From NCBI RefSeq assembly GCF_030816615.1, contig NZ_JAUSYD010000001.1, positions 4,362,501 through 4,426,500 on the forward strand: a DNA stretch of 64,000 bases. Reading direction: 5' to 3'. Below are positions 8,728 through 16,277 of this stretch, piece after piece (positions within the stretch are counted from its first letter, which is position 1; every line of letters begins with the position of its first letter). Below the pieces are notes generated by a model. It had not been told where the DNA came from and did no database searches. It saw only the letters and a program-made list of their open reading frames with translations. Source of the DNA: Streptomyces sp. B1I3. Lineage in GTDB: Bacteria; Actinomycetota; Actinomycetes; Streptomycetales; Streptomycetaceae. The translations under genes were made by a program, and so were the position numbers.

Positions 8728-9327
8728 TTGTACGAAGGCGTGGTTCAGGAGCTCATCGACGAACTGGGCAGACTGCCCGGCGTCGGCCCCAAGAGCGCGC
8801 AGCGGATCGCCTTCCACATCCTGCAGGCCGAGCCCACCGACGTACGCCGCCTCGCCCACGCGCTCCTCGAGGTCAAGGACAAGGTCCGCTTCTGCGAGAT
8901 CTGCGGCAACGTCGCCCAGCAGGAGCAGTGCGGGATCTGCCGGGACGCGCGCCGGGACCGGACGGTCATCTGTGTGGTCGAGGAGCCGAAGGACGTCGTC
9001 GCCATCGAGCGGACCCGTGAATTCCGGGGCCGCTACCACGTGCTCGGCGGCGCCATCAGCCCGATCGAGGGCGTGGGTCCCGACGATCTGCGCATCAGGG
9101 AGCTGCTGGCCCGCCTCGCGGACGGCTCCATCACGGAGCTGATCCTGGCGACGGACCCGAACCTCGAGGGCGAGGCCACCGCCACCTACCTCGCCCGCAT
9201 GGTGAAGCCGATGGGCCTGCGGGTGACGCGGCTGGCCAGCGGCCTGCCGGTGGGCGGCGACCTGGAGTACGCGGACGAGGTCACCCTCGGCCGCGCGTTC
9301 GAGGGGAGGCGGCTGCTCGATGTGTGA
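8728..9327 (+). CDS. recR: recombination mediator protein RecR
   Basis: A 199-aa protein of the RecFOR pathway that helps load RecA on gapped DNA. In order it shows a helix-hairpin-helix (IDELGRLPGVGPKSAQRIAFHIL), a four-cysteine zinc finger (CEICGNVAQQEQCGIC, with C-x2-C at each end), a Toprim domain (VICVVEEPKDVVAIERT, then LATDPNLEGEATATYLA) and a C-terminal Walker-B-like end (RLASGLPVGGDLEYADEVTLGRAFEGR). Start TTG 8728 follows GGAAAGG. Length is standard. Confidence 0.95.
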   Translation: MYEGVVQELIDELGRLPGVGPKSAQRIAFHILQAEPTDVRRLAHALLEVKDKVRFCEICGNVAQQEQCGICRDARRDRTVICVVEEPKDVVAIERTREFRGRYHVLGGAISPIEGVGPDDLRIRELLARLADGSITELILATDPNLEGEATATYLARMVKPMGLRVTRLASGLPVGGDLEYADEVTLGRAFEGRRLLDV

Positions 9328-9437
9328 CCCGGCGTGCGGCTCGGCATGGCGAGCCCTGACAGTTGATGTCCGCTTTACGTTCGGCGGCGTTATGTTCTAC
9401 CCACCGTTCGCGACCGTGCCCACGGGAGGTCCCCTCG

Positions 9438-10097
9438 ATGTCTGACGCCACGCTGAACTCCGTCACGCAGGATCCGGACGACTTCGCCGTCCAGATCGCG
9501 GACCAGATCAAGACGTTCATCGTCGCGGTCACCGAGGTGTCCAAGGCCGAGGAGCCGGAAGAGGCCGTCCCCGTCCTGCTCCTCCAGGTCTCCCAGCTCC
9601 TCCTGGCCGGCGGCAGGCTGGGCGCGTACGAGGACATCCTCCCCGACGAGCGCTACGAGCCGGACCTGGGCCCGGAGCCGGACGCGGACGGCCTGCGCGA
9701 GCGTTTCGCCACCCTCCTGGAGCCGATCGACGTCTACTCCGAGGTCTTCGACCCGTACGAGCCCCGCAAGCCCCCGGTCCCGCACCGCATCTCCGACGAC
9801 CTGGCCGACCTCGTCACGGACCTGGGCCACGGGCTGGCCCACTACGAGGCGGACCGCACGGCGGAAGCCATGTGGTGGTGGCAGTTCTCCTACTTCTCCA
9901 ACTGGGGTTCCACCGCCTCGGCGGCCCTGCGCGCGCTCCAGTCCCTGGTCGCCCACATCCGGCTCAACCAGCCCCTCCAGGAGCTCGACGGCCTGGACAC
10001 GGACCAGGACCCCGGTGACGGCGACCTCGCCGAGGAGGCGGGCCGCGTGATGGCCGAGGAGATCGCGGGCCCGCTGGGCTTGCGGCCGGTTCTGTAG
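9438..10097 (+). CDS. DUF5063 family protein
   Basis: A 219-aa, strongly acidic, soluble protein. It matches the actinobacterial DUF5063 family as I know it: an N-terminal helical segment (DDFAVQIADQIKTFIVAVTEVSKAEEPEEAVPVLLLQVSQLLLAGGRLGA), a run of conserved acidic residues, then EAMWWWQFSYFSNWGSTASAALRALQSL. No function is established. ATG 9438 was chosen because GGGAGG lies just upstream, discarding a longer frame from 9363. It sits 110 bp after recR, so it may be in the same transcription unit. Confidence 0.8.
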   Translation: MSDATLNSVTQDPDDFAVQIADQIKTFIVAVTEVSKAEEPEEAVPVLLLQVSQLLLAGGRLGAYEDILPDERYEPDLGPEPDADGLRERFATLLEPIDVYSEVFDPYEPRKPPVPHRISDDLADLVTDLGHGLAHYEADRTAEAMWWWQFSYFSNWGSTASAALRALQSLVAHIRLNQPLQELDGLDTDQDPGDGDLAEEAGRVMAEEIAGPLGLRPVL

Positions 10098-10412
10098 CTT
10101 CCGGGCCACAGGCTGGGCCCGCGGGTCCGAACCGTGGTCCGGACGTGGCCGGCGGAGTCCGGGCCGCTGTGGTCCGTGTCGTGTCCCTCCGCGCCTCTCC
10201 GCGTCGTCGTCTGTGCCCCTGTGTCTCCTGTGGCCTGAGACACAAAAGGGCGTGGCCGTCCGTGGAACGGGCAGCAACACGGTACGAGCAGTTCGCACCG
10301 ACACGCCTGACCATCAAGTGAGCGGGACATCTCACCATCTGGTAGAGGCGGGTCGAATCCGGGCTGCTCGTTAGACTGAGCCGACCGCACCATTATTGAG
10401 CGAGGAGCGCAC
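10098..10412 (+). promoter_or_regulatory. promoter/leader region of the ask-asd operon
   Basis: This 315-bp region has no gene. A -10-like TAGACT lies at 10372-10377, and a clear ribosome-binding site (GAGGAG) precedes the GTG at 10413. I looked for a lysine riboswitch and saw no recognisable core. Stretches of alternating GTGTC/CTGTG near 10160-10250 give no obvious stem. Confidence 0.4.
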
Positions 10413-11684
10413 GTGGGCCTTGTCGTGCAGAAGTACGGAGGCTCCTCCGTAGCCGATGCCGAGGGCATCAAGCGCGTCGCCAAGCGAGTCGTCGATGCCA
10501 AGAAGAACGGCAACCAGGTGGTTGTCGTGGTATCCGCGATGGGCGACACGACGGACGAGTTGATCGATCTTGCCGAGCAGGTGTCACCGATGCCTGCCGG
10601 GCGTGAGTTCGACATGCTGCTGACCGCCGGAGAGCGGATCTCCATGGCCCTGCTGGCCATGGCGATCAAGAACCTCGGCCATGAGGCCCAGTCGTTCACG
10701 GGCAGCCAGGCCGGTGTCATCACCGACTCGGTCCACAACAAGGCACGCATCATCGATGTCACGCCGGGCCGCATCCGGACCTCGATCGACGAGGGCAACA
10801 TCGCCATCGTCGCCGGGTTCCAGGGCGTGAGCCAGGAGGGCAAGAACATCACCACCCTCGGACGCGGCGGGTCCGACACCACCGCTGTCGCGCTGGCCGC
10901 CGCGCTGGACGCCGAGGTCTGTGAGATCTACACCGACGTGGACGGCGTCTTCACCGCCGACCCCCGGGTCGTGAAGAAGGCCCGGAAGATCGACTGGATC
11001 TCCTTCGAGGACATGCTGGAGCTGGCCGCGTCCGGCTCCAAGGTGCTGCTGCACCGCTGCGTGGAGTACGCACGCCGTTACAACATCCCGATCCACGTCC
11101 GCTCGTCCTTCTCCGGACTCCGCGGCACCTGGGTCAGCAACGAGCCGCAAGGGGACCAGCAGGTGGAGCACGCCATCATCTCCGGAGTCGCCCACGACGT
11201 CTCCGAGGCCAAGGTCACGGTCGTCGGCGTGCCCGACAAGCCGGGCGAGGCCGCCGCGATCTTCCGCGCGATCGCTGACGCCGAGATCAACATGGACATG
11301 GTGGTGCAGAACGTCTCCGCCGCCTCGACGGGTCTCACCGACATCACCTTCACGCTCCCCAAGGCGGAGGGCCGCAAGGCGATCGACGCGCTGGAGCGCA
11401 ACCGGGCCGGCATCGGCTTCGAGTCGCTTCGCTACGACGACCAGATCGCGAAGATCTCCCTGGTCGGCGCCGGCATGAAGACCAACCCCGGCGTCACGGC
11501 AGGCTTCTTCGAGGCGCTGTCCGACGTCGGCGTGAACATCGAGCTGATCTCGACGTCCGAGATCCGCATCTCGGTGGTCACCCGCGTCGACGACGTCAAC
11601 GAGGCCGTGCGCGCCGTGCACACCGCTTTCGGTCTCGACAGCGACTCCGACGAGGCCGTCGTCTACGGGGGCACCGGCCGATGA
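10413..11684 (+). CDS. ask: aspartokinase (alpha subunit)
   Basis: A 423-aa enzyme phosphorylating aspartate with ATP, the entry step to lysine (via diaminopimelate), threonine and methionine. The kinase domain fills residues 1-about 245: VQKYGGSSVADAEGIKRVA, TTLGRGGSDTTAVALAAALDAE and YTDVDGVFTADPRVV. Two ACT domains follow (from about residue 255 VTVVGVPDKPGEAAAIFRAIADAEINMDMV and about 345 KISLVGAGMKTNPGVTAGFFEAL), where lysine plus threonine usually inhibit. Its TGA overlaps the asd ATG by 4 bp (translational coupling). An internal start probably yields a separate beta subunit. Confidence 0.97.
   Translation: MGLVVQKYGGSSVADAEGIKRVAKRVVDAKKNGNQVVVVVSAMGDTTDELIDLAEQVSPMPAGREFDMLLTAGERISMALLAMAIKNLGHEAQSFTGSQAGVITDSVHNKARIIDVTPGRIRTSIDEGNIAIVAGFQGVSQEGKNITTLGRGGSDTTAVALAAALDAEVCEIYTDVDGVFTADPRVVKKARKIDWISFEDMLELAASGSKVLLHRCVEYARRYNIPIHVRSSFSGLRGTWVSNEPQGDQQVEHAIISGVAHDVSEAKVTVVGVPDKPGEAAAIFRAIADAEINMDMVVQNVSAASTGLTDITFTLPKAEGRKAIDALERNRAGIGFESLRYDDQIAKISLVGAGMKTNPGVTAGFFEALSDVGVNIELISTSEIRISVVTRVDDVNEAVRAVHTAFGLDSDSDEAVVYGGTGR
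11149..11165 (+). promoter_or_regulatory. internal ribosome-binding site and GTG start (aspartokinase beta subunit)
   Basis: AAGGGG (11149-11154) lies 8 nt before an in-frame GTG at 11163 (codon 251). It sits exactly at the border between the kinase domain and the ACT domains. Translation from here would give a 173-aa regulatory subunit, beginning VEHAIISGVAHD, ending at 11684. Aspartokinases of Bacillus and Corynebacterium are alpha2beta2 enzymes made this way; that this gene does the same is inference. Confidence 0.6.
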
Positions 11685-12745
11685 CGGAACGCCGTCCTTC
11701 GCTCGCGGTCGTCGGAGCGACCGGGGCGATCGGCGGCGTCATGCTCCAGATCATTTCGCAGCATGCGGACGTCTGGGGCGAGATCAGACTGATCGCCTCC
11801 CCACGTGCGGCCGGCCGCAAGCTGGTCGTACGCGGCGAGGAGACCGAGGTCCTCCCGATCGCCGAGGACGTGTTCGACGGGGTGGACGTGGCCCTCTTCC
11901 TCGTGCCGGACGAGGTGTCCGCGCGGTGGGGCCCGGTGGCCGCTGCCGCGGGCGCCGTGGTCGTGGACGACTCGGCCGCTTTCCGGCTGGACGAGGACGT
12001 GCCCCTCGTCGTGCCCGAGATCAACCCCCATGCCGCGCGGCTGAGGCCCCGCGGCATCGTCGCTTCCCCGAACTGCACCACGCTGTCGCTGATCGTCGCG
12101 GTCGGCGCGCTGCACGCCGAGTTCGGGCTGCAGGAGCTGATCGTCTCGTCCTACCAGGCGGTGAGCGGCGTGGGCCGTGACGGGGTGGCCGCCCTCCGCG
12201 AACAGCTCTCACTGGTGGCCGGCACGGAGCTGGGCACCCGTCCCGGGGACGTACGGCGGGCGTTGGGCGACGGGGACAAGAGCCCTTTCGCCGCGCCGGT
12301 CGCACTGAACGTCGTGCCGTGGGCCGGCCAGGACGCCGGGGACGGCTGGTCGTCCGAGGAGCTGGCGATCCGCGCGGAGTGCCGGAAGGTTCTGGGCCTG
12401 CCGGGTCTGAAGGTGACGGCGACCTGTGTCTACGTACCGGTCGTCGCGACGCACTCCGTGTCCGTCCACGCCCGCTTCGAGAACGAGGTGGCGGTGGATC
12501 GTGCGCACGAGGTCCTGGCGACCGCGCCCGGGGTGGTGCTCTTCGACAACCCGGCGGTAGGTGACTTCCCCACGCCGTCCGATGTGGTGGGCACCGACCC
12601 GACCTGGGTGGGGCGGGTGCGGCAGTCGCTGGACGATCCGCACGCCATCGAGATGTTCATCTGCGGAGATAATCTGCGAAAAGGTGCAGCTCTCAATGTC
12701 GCGCAGATTGCCGAAGCCGTGGCCATGGAATTTCCGAGGGTTTGA
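11681..12745 (+). CDS. asd: aspartate-semialdehyde dehydrogenase
   Basis: A 354-aa NADPH-dependent enzyme reducing aspartyl-phosphate, made by the preceding gene, to aspartate semialdehyde. The N-terminal Rossmann motif is VVGATGAIGGVMLQII, the catalytic cysteine lies in ASPNCTTLSL, and the active-site region SSYQAVSGVGRDG and the C-terminal NLRKGAALNVAQIAEA are typical. The ATG overlaps the ask stop codon (ATGA), so the two form a coupled operon. Confidence 0.95.
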   Translation: MTERRPSLAVVGATGAIGGVMLQIISQHADVWGEIRLIASPRAAGRKLVVRGEETEVLPIAEDVFDGVDVALFLVPDEVSARWGPVAAAAGAVVVDDSAAFRLDEDVPLVVPEINPHAARLRPRGIVASPNCTTLSLIVAVGALHAEFGLQELIVSSYQAVSGVGRDGVAALREQLSLVAGTELGTRPGDVRRALGDGDKSPFAAPVALNVVPWAGQDAGDGWSSEELAIRAECRKVLGLPGLKVTATCVYVPVVATHSVSVHARFENEVAVDRAHEVLATAPGVVLFDNPAVGDFPTPSDVVGTDPTWVGRVRQSLDDPHAIEMFICGDNLRKGAALNVAQIAEAVAMEFPRV

Positions 12746-13019
12746 TCGAACCTGTTTTGTAGGATCTGTGTGCGCCCTGTGGGTAAAACGCAGGTCTGAA
12801 GCTCTTGAGCTGGGGCGTTGTCATATCCGACGATGATCTCCTGACCTCCTGCAACCGCTCGTCGGATGCGGCGCGTCTATGCCGTCACTTCTTGCGTGGC
12901 TGGTTGCGTTTTCGGGGCATTTGGGGAAGAGCAGGTACGAATGAGGGCATGTCGCACAGCATCGAACGCGGTGCCGTTCGCGTACAACCCTGACGGGGGG
13001 GGAAGCGTGTCCAACTGGC

Positions 13020-13682
13020 GTGGCAGAGGTTCTCGACATCACAGTGGTGGGCCCGTTGCGGGGCGCTTCGGTGCGCCCGCTCCGGAAGCCCCGCGCAGCC
13101 GGCGGTATGCCGGTGATCGCGCCCATGCCGGCTGCGCGATCCACCCGGCTGCCCTCGCAGCGCGAGGGCGCTGAGGACACGGTGGTGGCGGGAACCACGG
13201 TCGACCATCTCACTGAGACCTACCGCGCCCACTACCGTTCGCTGCTGGGCCTCGCGGCGCTCCTGCTGGACGACACCGCGTCCTGCGAGGACGTGGTGCA
13301 GGAGGCGTTCATCCGGGTCCATTCGGCACGCAACCGGGTGCGCGACCCGGAGAAGACCCTCGCCTATCTCCGGCAGACCGTCGTCAATCTCTCCCGCTCC
13401 GCGCTGCGCCGCCGCATCCTCGGTCTCAAGCTGCTCTCCAAGCCGATGCCCGACATGGCGAGCGCCGAGGAGGGGGCGTACGACCAACTGGAGAAGGACG
13501 CGCTGATCAAGGCGATGAAGGGACTTCAGCGCCGACAGCGCGAGGTGCTGGTGCTGCGTTATTTCTCGGACATGACGGAGGTACAGGTCGCGGAAACGCT
13601 GGGAATATCGCTCGGTTCGGTGAAGGCATACGGTTCCCGGGGCATCGCGGCACTGCGCGTCGTGATGGAGGCGCAGGCATGA
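13020..13682 (+). CDS. ECF-like sigma factor (SigE-family RNA polymerase sigma factor)
   Basis: A sigma-70 family protein of at most 220 aa. Region 2 begins near residue 61 (LTETYRAHYRSLLGLAALLLDDTASCEDVVQEAFIRVHSA) and region 4 is near the end (LQRRQREVLVLRYFSDMTEVQVAETLGISLGSVKAYGSRGIAALR). It should direct RNA polymerase to a dedicated set of promoters. The 5' end is uncertain: GTG 13020 has no spaced Shine-Dalgarno sequence, and ATG 13107 is an alternative, so the first 60 residues may be partly untranslated. It overlaps the next gene by 4 bp, a typical layout for a sigma factor and its membrane partner. Confidence 0.85.
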   Translation: MAEVLDITVVGPLRGASVRPLRKPRAAGGMPVIAPMPAARSTRLPSQREGAEDTVVAGTTVDHLTETYRAHYRSLLGLAALLLDDTASCEDVVQEAFIRVHSARNRVRDPEKTLAYLRQTVVNLSRSALRRRILGLKLLSKPMPDMASAEEGAYDQLEKDALIKAMKGLQRRQREVLVLRYFSDMTEVQVAETLGISLGSVKAYGSRGIAALRVVMEAQA

Positions 13683-15115
13683 GCGGGCCCGAGCACAGGC
13701 ACGACGATGACCGGACTGGAAACGGAATTGTGAACGACGGGCCGGAGAGCACACCGAACACCGATCCGGCACAGGACGGTGAACAGGAGCAGGGCATCGG
13801 CGGGACCGACGGCGCGGAAGGTGCCCCAAGGACCACGGCCGGTGCGGGGGATGCCGCAACAGCCGCCGGTGGAGCGGGAGATGCCGCCGAGGTGACCGGC
13901 GGTGCGTCAGACGCCCCGGAGGCAGCCGATGGCGCGTCAGGTGCCCCGAAGGTGACAGACGGCGCGGATGCAAGCCGAGGGCCCGCAGCCGTGTTCGGGG
14001 GCAGGACCGAGGACACCGCAGCGGGTGGGGGCGGCACGCTGACCGCACTCTTCCGAGGGGGCGCGACGGGTGGCTCGGGTGGCGAACCGGACAGTGGCGA
14101 GGACCCGGACGAGGCCGCGTTGCGCCGCATGCTGCGGGGCGCCGTCCAGGGGATCGAACCCAGCGACGGAACCCTTGAGCACCTGCACCGCGCGGTGCCC
14201 GCGCGGCGTGCCAGGCGCCGCCAGGCCGTGGTGGGCGCCGCGGCTGCCGTGCTGCTGATCGGCACGGCGGTTCCCGCGTTCGTCCACGTGGCGAACTCCG
14301 ACCGATCGGCCACCGCCAACCCCGCCATCGCCGGCCATGGTGAGCAGGCCCAGGGCGGCAACGGGGAGGACGCGGGCGCCGAGACCGCGGGCGAGCAGAC
14401 GGCCGGTCCCGCCGACCGGGGGAAGGAGGGCGGGGAGGACGAATCCGGTGACTCCGCGGCTCCGTCCCAGGGTCCCGGATCCCGGACCGAAGGCAGCGGC
14501 ACCGCCGGTGCCGACGAAGAGCCGGATCCCGAAGTGGCGGACGTGCCGCTGTGCGACCCCGATCAGCTCGGAGTCGCGTCCGCCGAGTCACAGACGGCCG
14601 ACGCCGGCGGCACGGTGTACGGCACCTTCCGGATCGCCAACGTGTCCGGCAAGGACTGCTCCGTGACCAGCGACGGCACGGTGGGCATCCGCACGACGGG
14701 CGCTGCCGACCGGCAGAAGATCACCGTGGTTCAGCACACCGCCGGGGACCCGGCGGCGGGGCTGCCCGATCCCTCCCTCGAGCCGGGGACGGTCCTCCTG
14801 AAGCCTGCGATGGCGTACGAGGTCCGGTTCGCCTGGGTGCCGTCGGACACCTGCCCGACCACCGGTGGTACTCCCACGCCGACACCCACGGGGGGAGACG
14901 GTGGCGGAGGCACCGGTGGCGGCGACGGCAGTCCCGGGGCCGGTGCGGACTCGACGGACACGGCACCGCAGTTCGGCAGTGCGGACGAGGGCCCGACGGA
15001 CGGCAGCGTCGCGGTCACGCACACCCCCGAGGCGGGGGCGCCCACGGCGGAGACCACGATCACGCACGCGTGCTCCGGCACGATCTACCGGACAGGCGTA
15101 CTGCCTCCCTCGTAG
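13679..15115 (+). CDS. single-pass membrane protein, putative partner of the sigma factor
   Basis: A 478-aa protein coupled to the sigma gene by an ATGA overlap. Residues 1-135 are low complexity, with imperfect repeats of the type GA(G/S)DA(A/P). A conserved-looking cytoplasmic stretch (DEAALRRMLRGAVQGIEPSDGTLEHLHRAVPARRARRRQ) precedes one membrane helix (about 182-204, VVGAAAAVLLIGTAVPAFV). Outside lies a linker and a domain starting PLCDPDQLG, with paired cysteines and beta-rich sequence resembling DUF4232-type domains. It has no zinc-binding anti-sigma HxxxCxxC motif, so an anti-sigma role is inference from context only. Confidence 0.7.
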   Translation: MSGPEHRHDDDRTGNGIVNDGPESTPNTDPAQDGEQEQGIGGTDGAEGAPRTTAGAGDAATAAGGAGDAAEVTGGASDAPEAADGASGAPKVTDGADASRGPAAVFGGRTEDTAAGGGGTLTALFRGGATGGSGGEPDSGEDPDEAALRRMLRGAVQGIEPSDGTLEHLHRAVPARRARRRQAVVGAAAAVLLIGTAVPAFVHVANSDRSATANPAIAGHGEQAQGGNGEDAGAETAGEQTAGPADRGKEGGEDESGDSAAPSQGPGSRTEGSGTAGADEEPDPEVADVPLCDPDQLGVASAESQTADAGGTVYGTFRIANVSGKDCSVTSDGTVGIRTTGAADRQKITVVQHTAGDPAAGLPDPSLEPGTVLLKPAMAYEVRFAWVPSDTCPTTGGTPTPTPTGGDGGGGTGGGDGSPGAGADSTDTAPQFGSADEGPTDGSVAVTHTPEAGAPTAETTITHACSGTIYRTGVLPPS

Positions 15116-15370
15116 CCGCCACCCGGCACCGCGCCGGGCACAACCTGCGCAGCCGGGTCGCGTCAGCGTGCAGTGCGGGCCGCCGTGCCGGACCCGAGGC
15201 CGGCGCCTGTTCCTCCCAAGCTGCCGGTGGTCACCACCGTGCGGAGGAGGTGGCCGGTGCGCGTCACCGTGCCGGGGCGCAGTCGGCCACGCCGAGGCAC
15301 CGGGTCGCCCGGGGCCGGTCACCGCCAGGTGCTTCGGTGCGCGCCCGCACGGCTCCGCGGTCGTCGGCCC

Positions 15371-16150
15371 TCAGTCGGCGTCGGCCGCGAGCCCCAGTTC
15401 GACGTCCCGCGCGGCTTCCGCCTCACGGCGTACGAGCCGGAACCACATGAAGAGCACGAAGCCACCGAAGACGAACCACTCGCCGGTGTAGCCGAGGTTC
15501 TGGAACGCCTTGAGGTCCAGGCCACTGCCCTGCGCCGCCGCAGCGGGCACCGGCCGCATCGCGCCGCCCGTACCACCGGCCTCGGGCTCCGTCAGCGTCA
15601 CCCAGGCGTCGTAGACGTCGTACGGGACGAGATTGACCAGCGACGCGGCGCTGATCATGCCGAGCTGGCCCTCCGGGAGACCACCCCGGAGGTCGACGCC
15701 ATCACTGCTGGTGTTCTCGGAGGCCTGCAGGTCGCCGGTCACGGTGACCTTGCCCCGCGGCGCCGCGGGTACCTCGGTGCCGCCCGGGGTGCCGGGCAGC
15801 CAGCCCCGTACGACCGGCAGCGCCTTGCCGCTGTCGGTACGCAGCAGATCCAGCACATAGAAGCCGGTGCGGTCGTCCAACTCGCGGCCGGGAACCAGGA
15901 ACTGGTCCGAGTACGTTCCCGTGGCCACAGCGGGGCGGCCGGAGGTCTTCGTACTCACGGGCAGCAGGTCGTCGAGCGGCTCGGGGGCCCGGGTCCCCGG
16001 AGCGGGCTGCTTCTCGGCCTCTTCGTGCGACTGCACGCGGTCCTCGAAGCGGCCGAGCTGCCACGTGCCCATGAACACGCAGAACGGGATCGCCAGCACG
16101 ACGAAGAGGTTGATCCCCCACCATCGCGGGGTCAGCAGGAACCGGTACAC
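15371..16150 (-). CDS. SURF1-family cytochrome oxidase biogenesis protein
   Basis: A 259-aa membrane protein with one helix near each end (WWGINLFVVLAIPFCVFMGTWQLGRF and GEWFVFGGFVLFMWFRLVRR). The family signature WQLGRF is at the end of the first helix and PVVRGWLPG is in the middle. SURF1 proteins help assemble the heme-copper terminal oxidase. GTG 16150 gives the usual N-terminus YRFLLTPRWW. A -10-like TACCGT lies 6 nt upstream of it, consistent with a leaderless mRNA; an upstream in-frame ATG at 16201 is less likely. Confidence 0.9.
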   Translation of the reverse strand: MYRFLLTPRWWGINLFVVLAIPFCVFMGTWQLGRFEDRVQSHEEAEKQPAPGTRAPEPLDDLLPVSTKTSGRPAVATGTYSDQFLVPGRELDDRTGFYVLDLLRTDSGKALPVVRGWLPGTPGGTEVPAAPRGKVTVTGDLQASENTSSDGVDLRGGLPEGQLGMISAASLVNLVPYDVYDAWVTLTEPEAGGTGGAMRPVPAAAAQGSGLDLKAFQNLGYTGEWFVFGGFVLFMWFRLVRREAEAARDVELGLAADAD

Positions 16151-16162
16151 CCCTCCACGGTA
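16150..16162 (-). promoter_or_regulatory. -10 box for a leaderless SURF1 mRNA
   Basis: On the minus strand TACCGT (16157-16162) is followed by 6 nt and GTG at 16150. The GGAGGG between them is too close to the start to serve as a ribosome-binding site. Confidence 0.45.
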
Positions 16163-16277
16163 CGGTTCCCCGCTCCGGATGCCCGGAGCGGGGTGCCCCA
16201 TTTATCCGCGCCTTATGCCAGCCGCCCTGCTTCCGGCGCCTCGCGGGCGGCTGCGGACCGGACCGCCGGTCAGGGCC

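Noticed and set aside
10098..10412. Lysine riboswitch upstream of ask
   Set aside because: No recognisable riboswitch core or extended pairing; only a -10-like box and a ribosome-binding site are visible.
12866..13174. 102-codon frame overlapping the 5' end of the sigma gene
   Set aside because: A G-rich run precedes a GTG at 13007, but the spacing is wrong and the protein shows no conserved features; the sigma frame has better codon use.
16151..16201. Longer N-terminus for the SURF1 protein from ATG 16201
   Set aside because: The extra 17 residues do not look conserved, and GTG 16150 has a well-placed -10 box.
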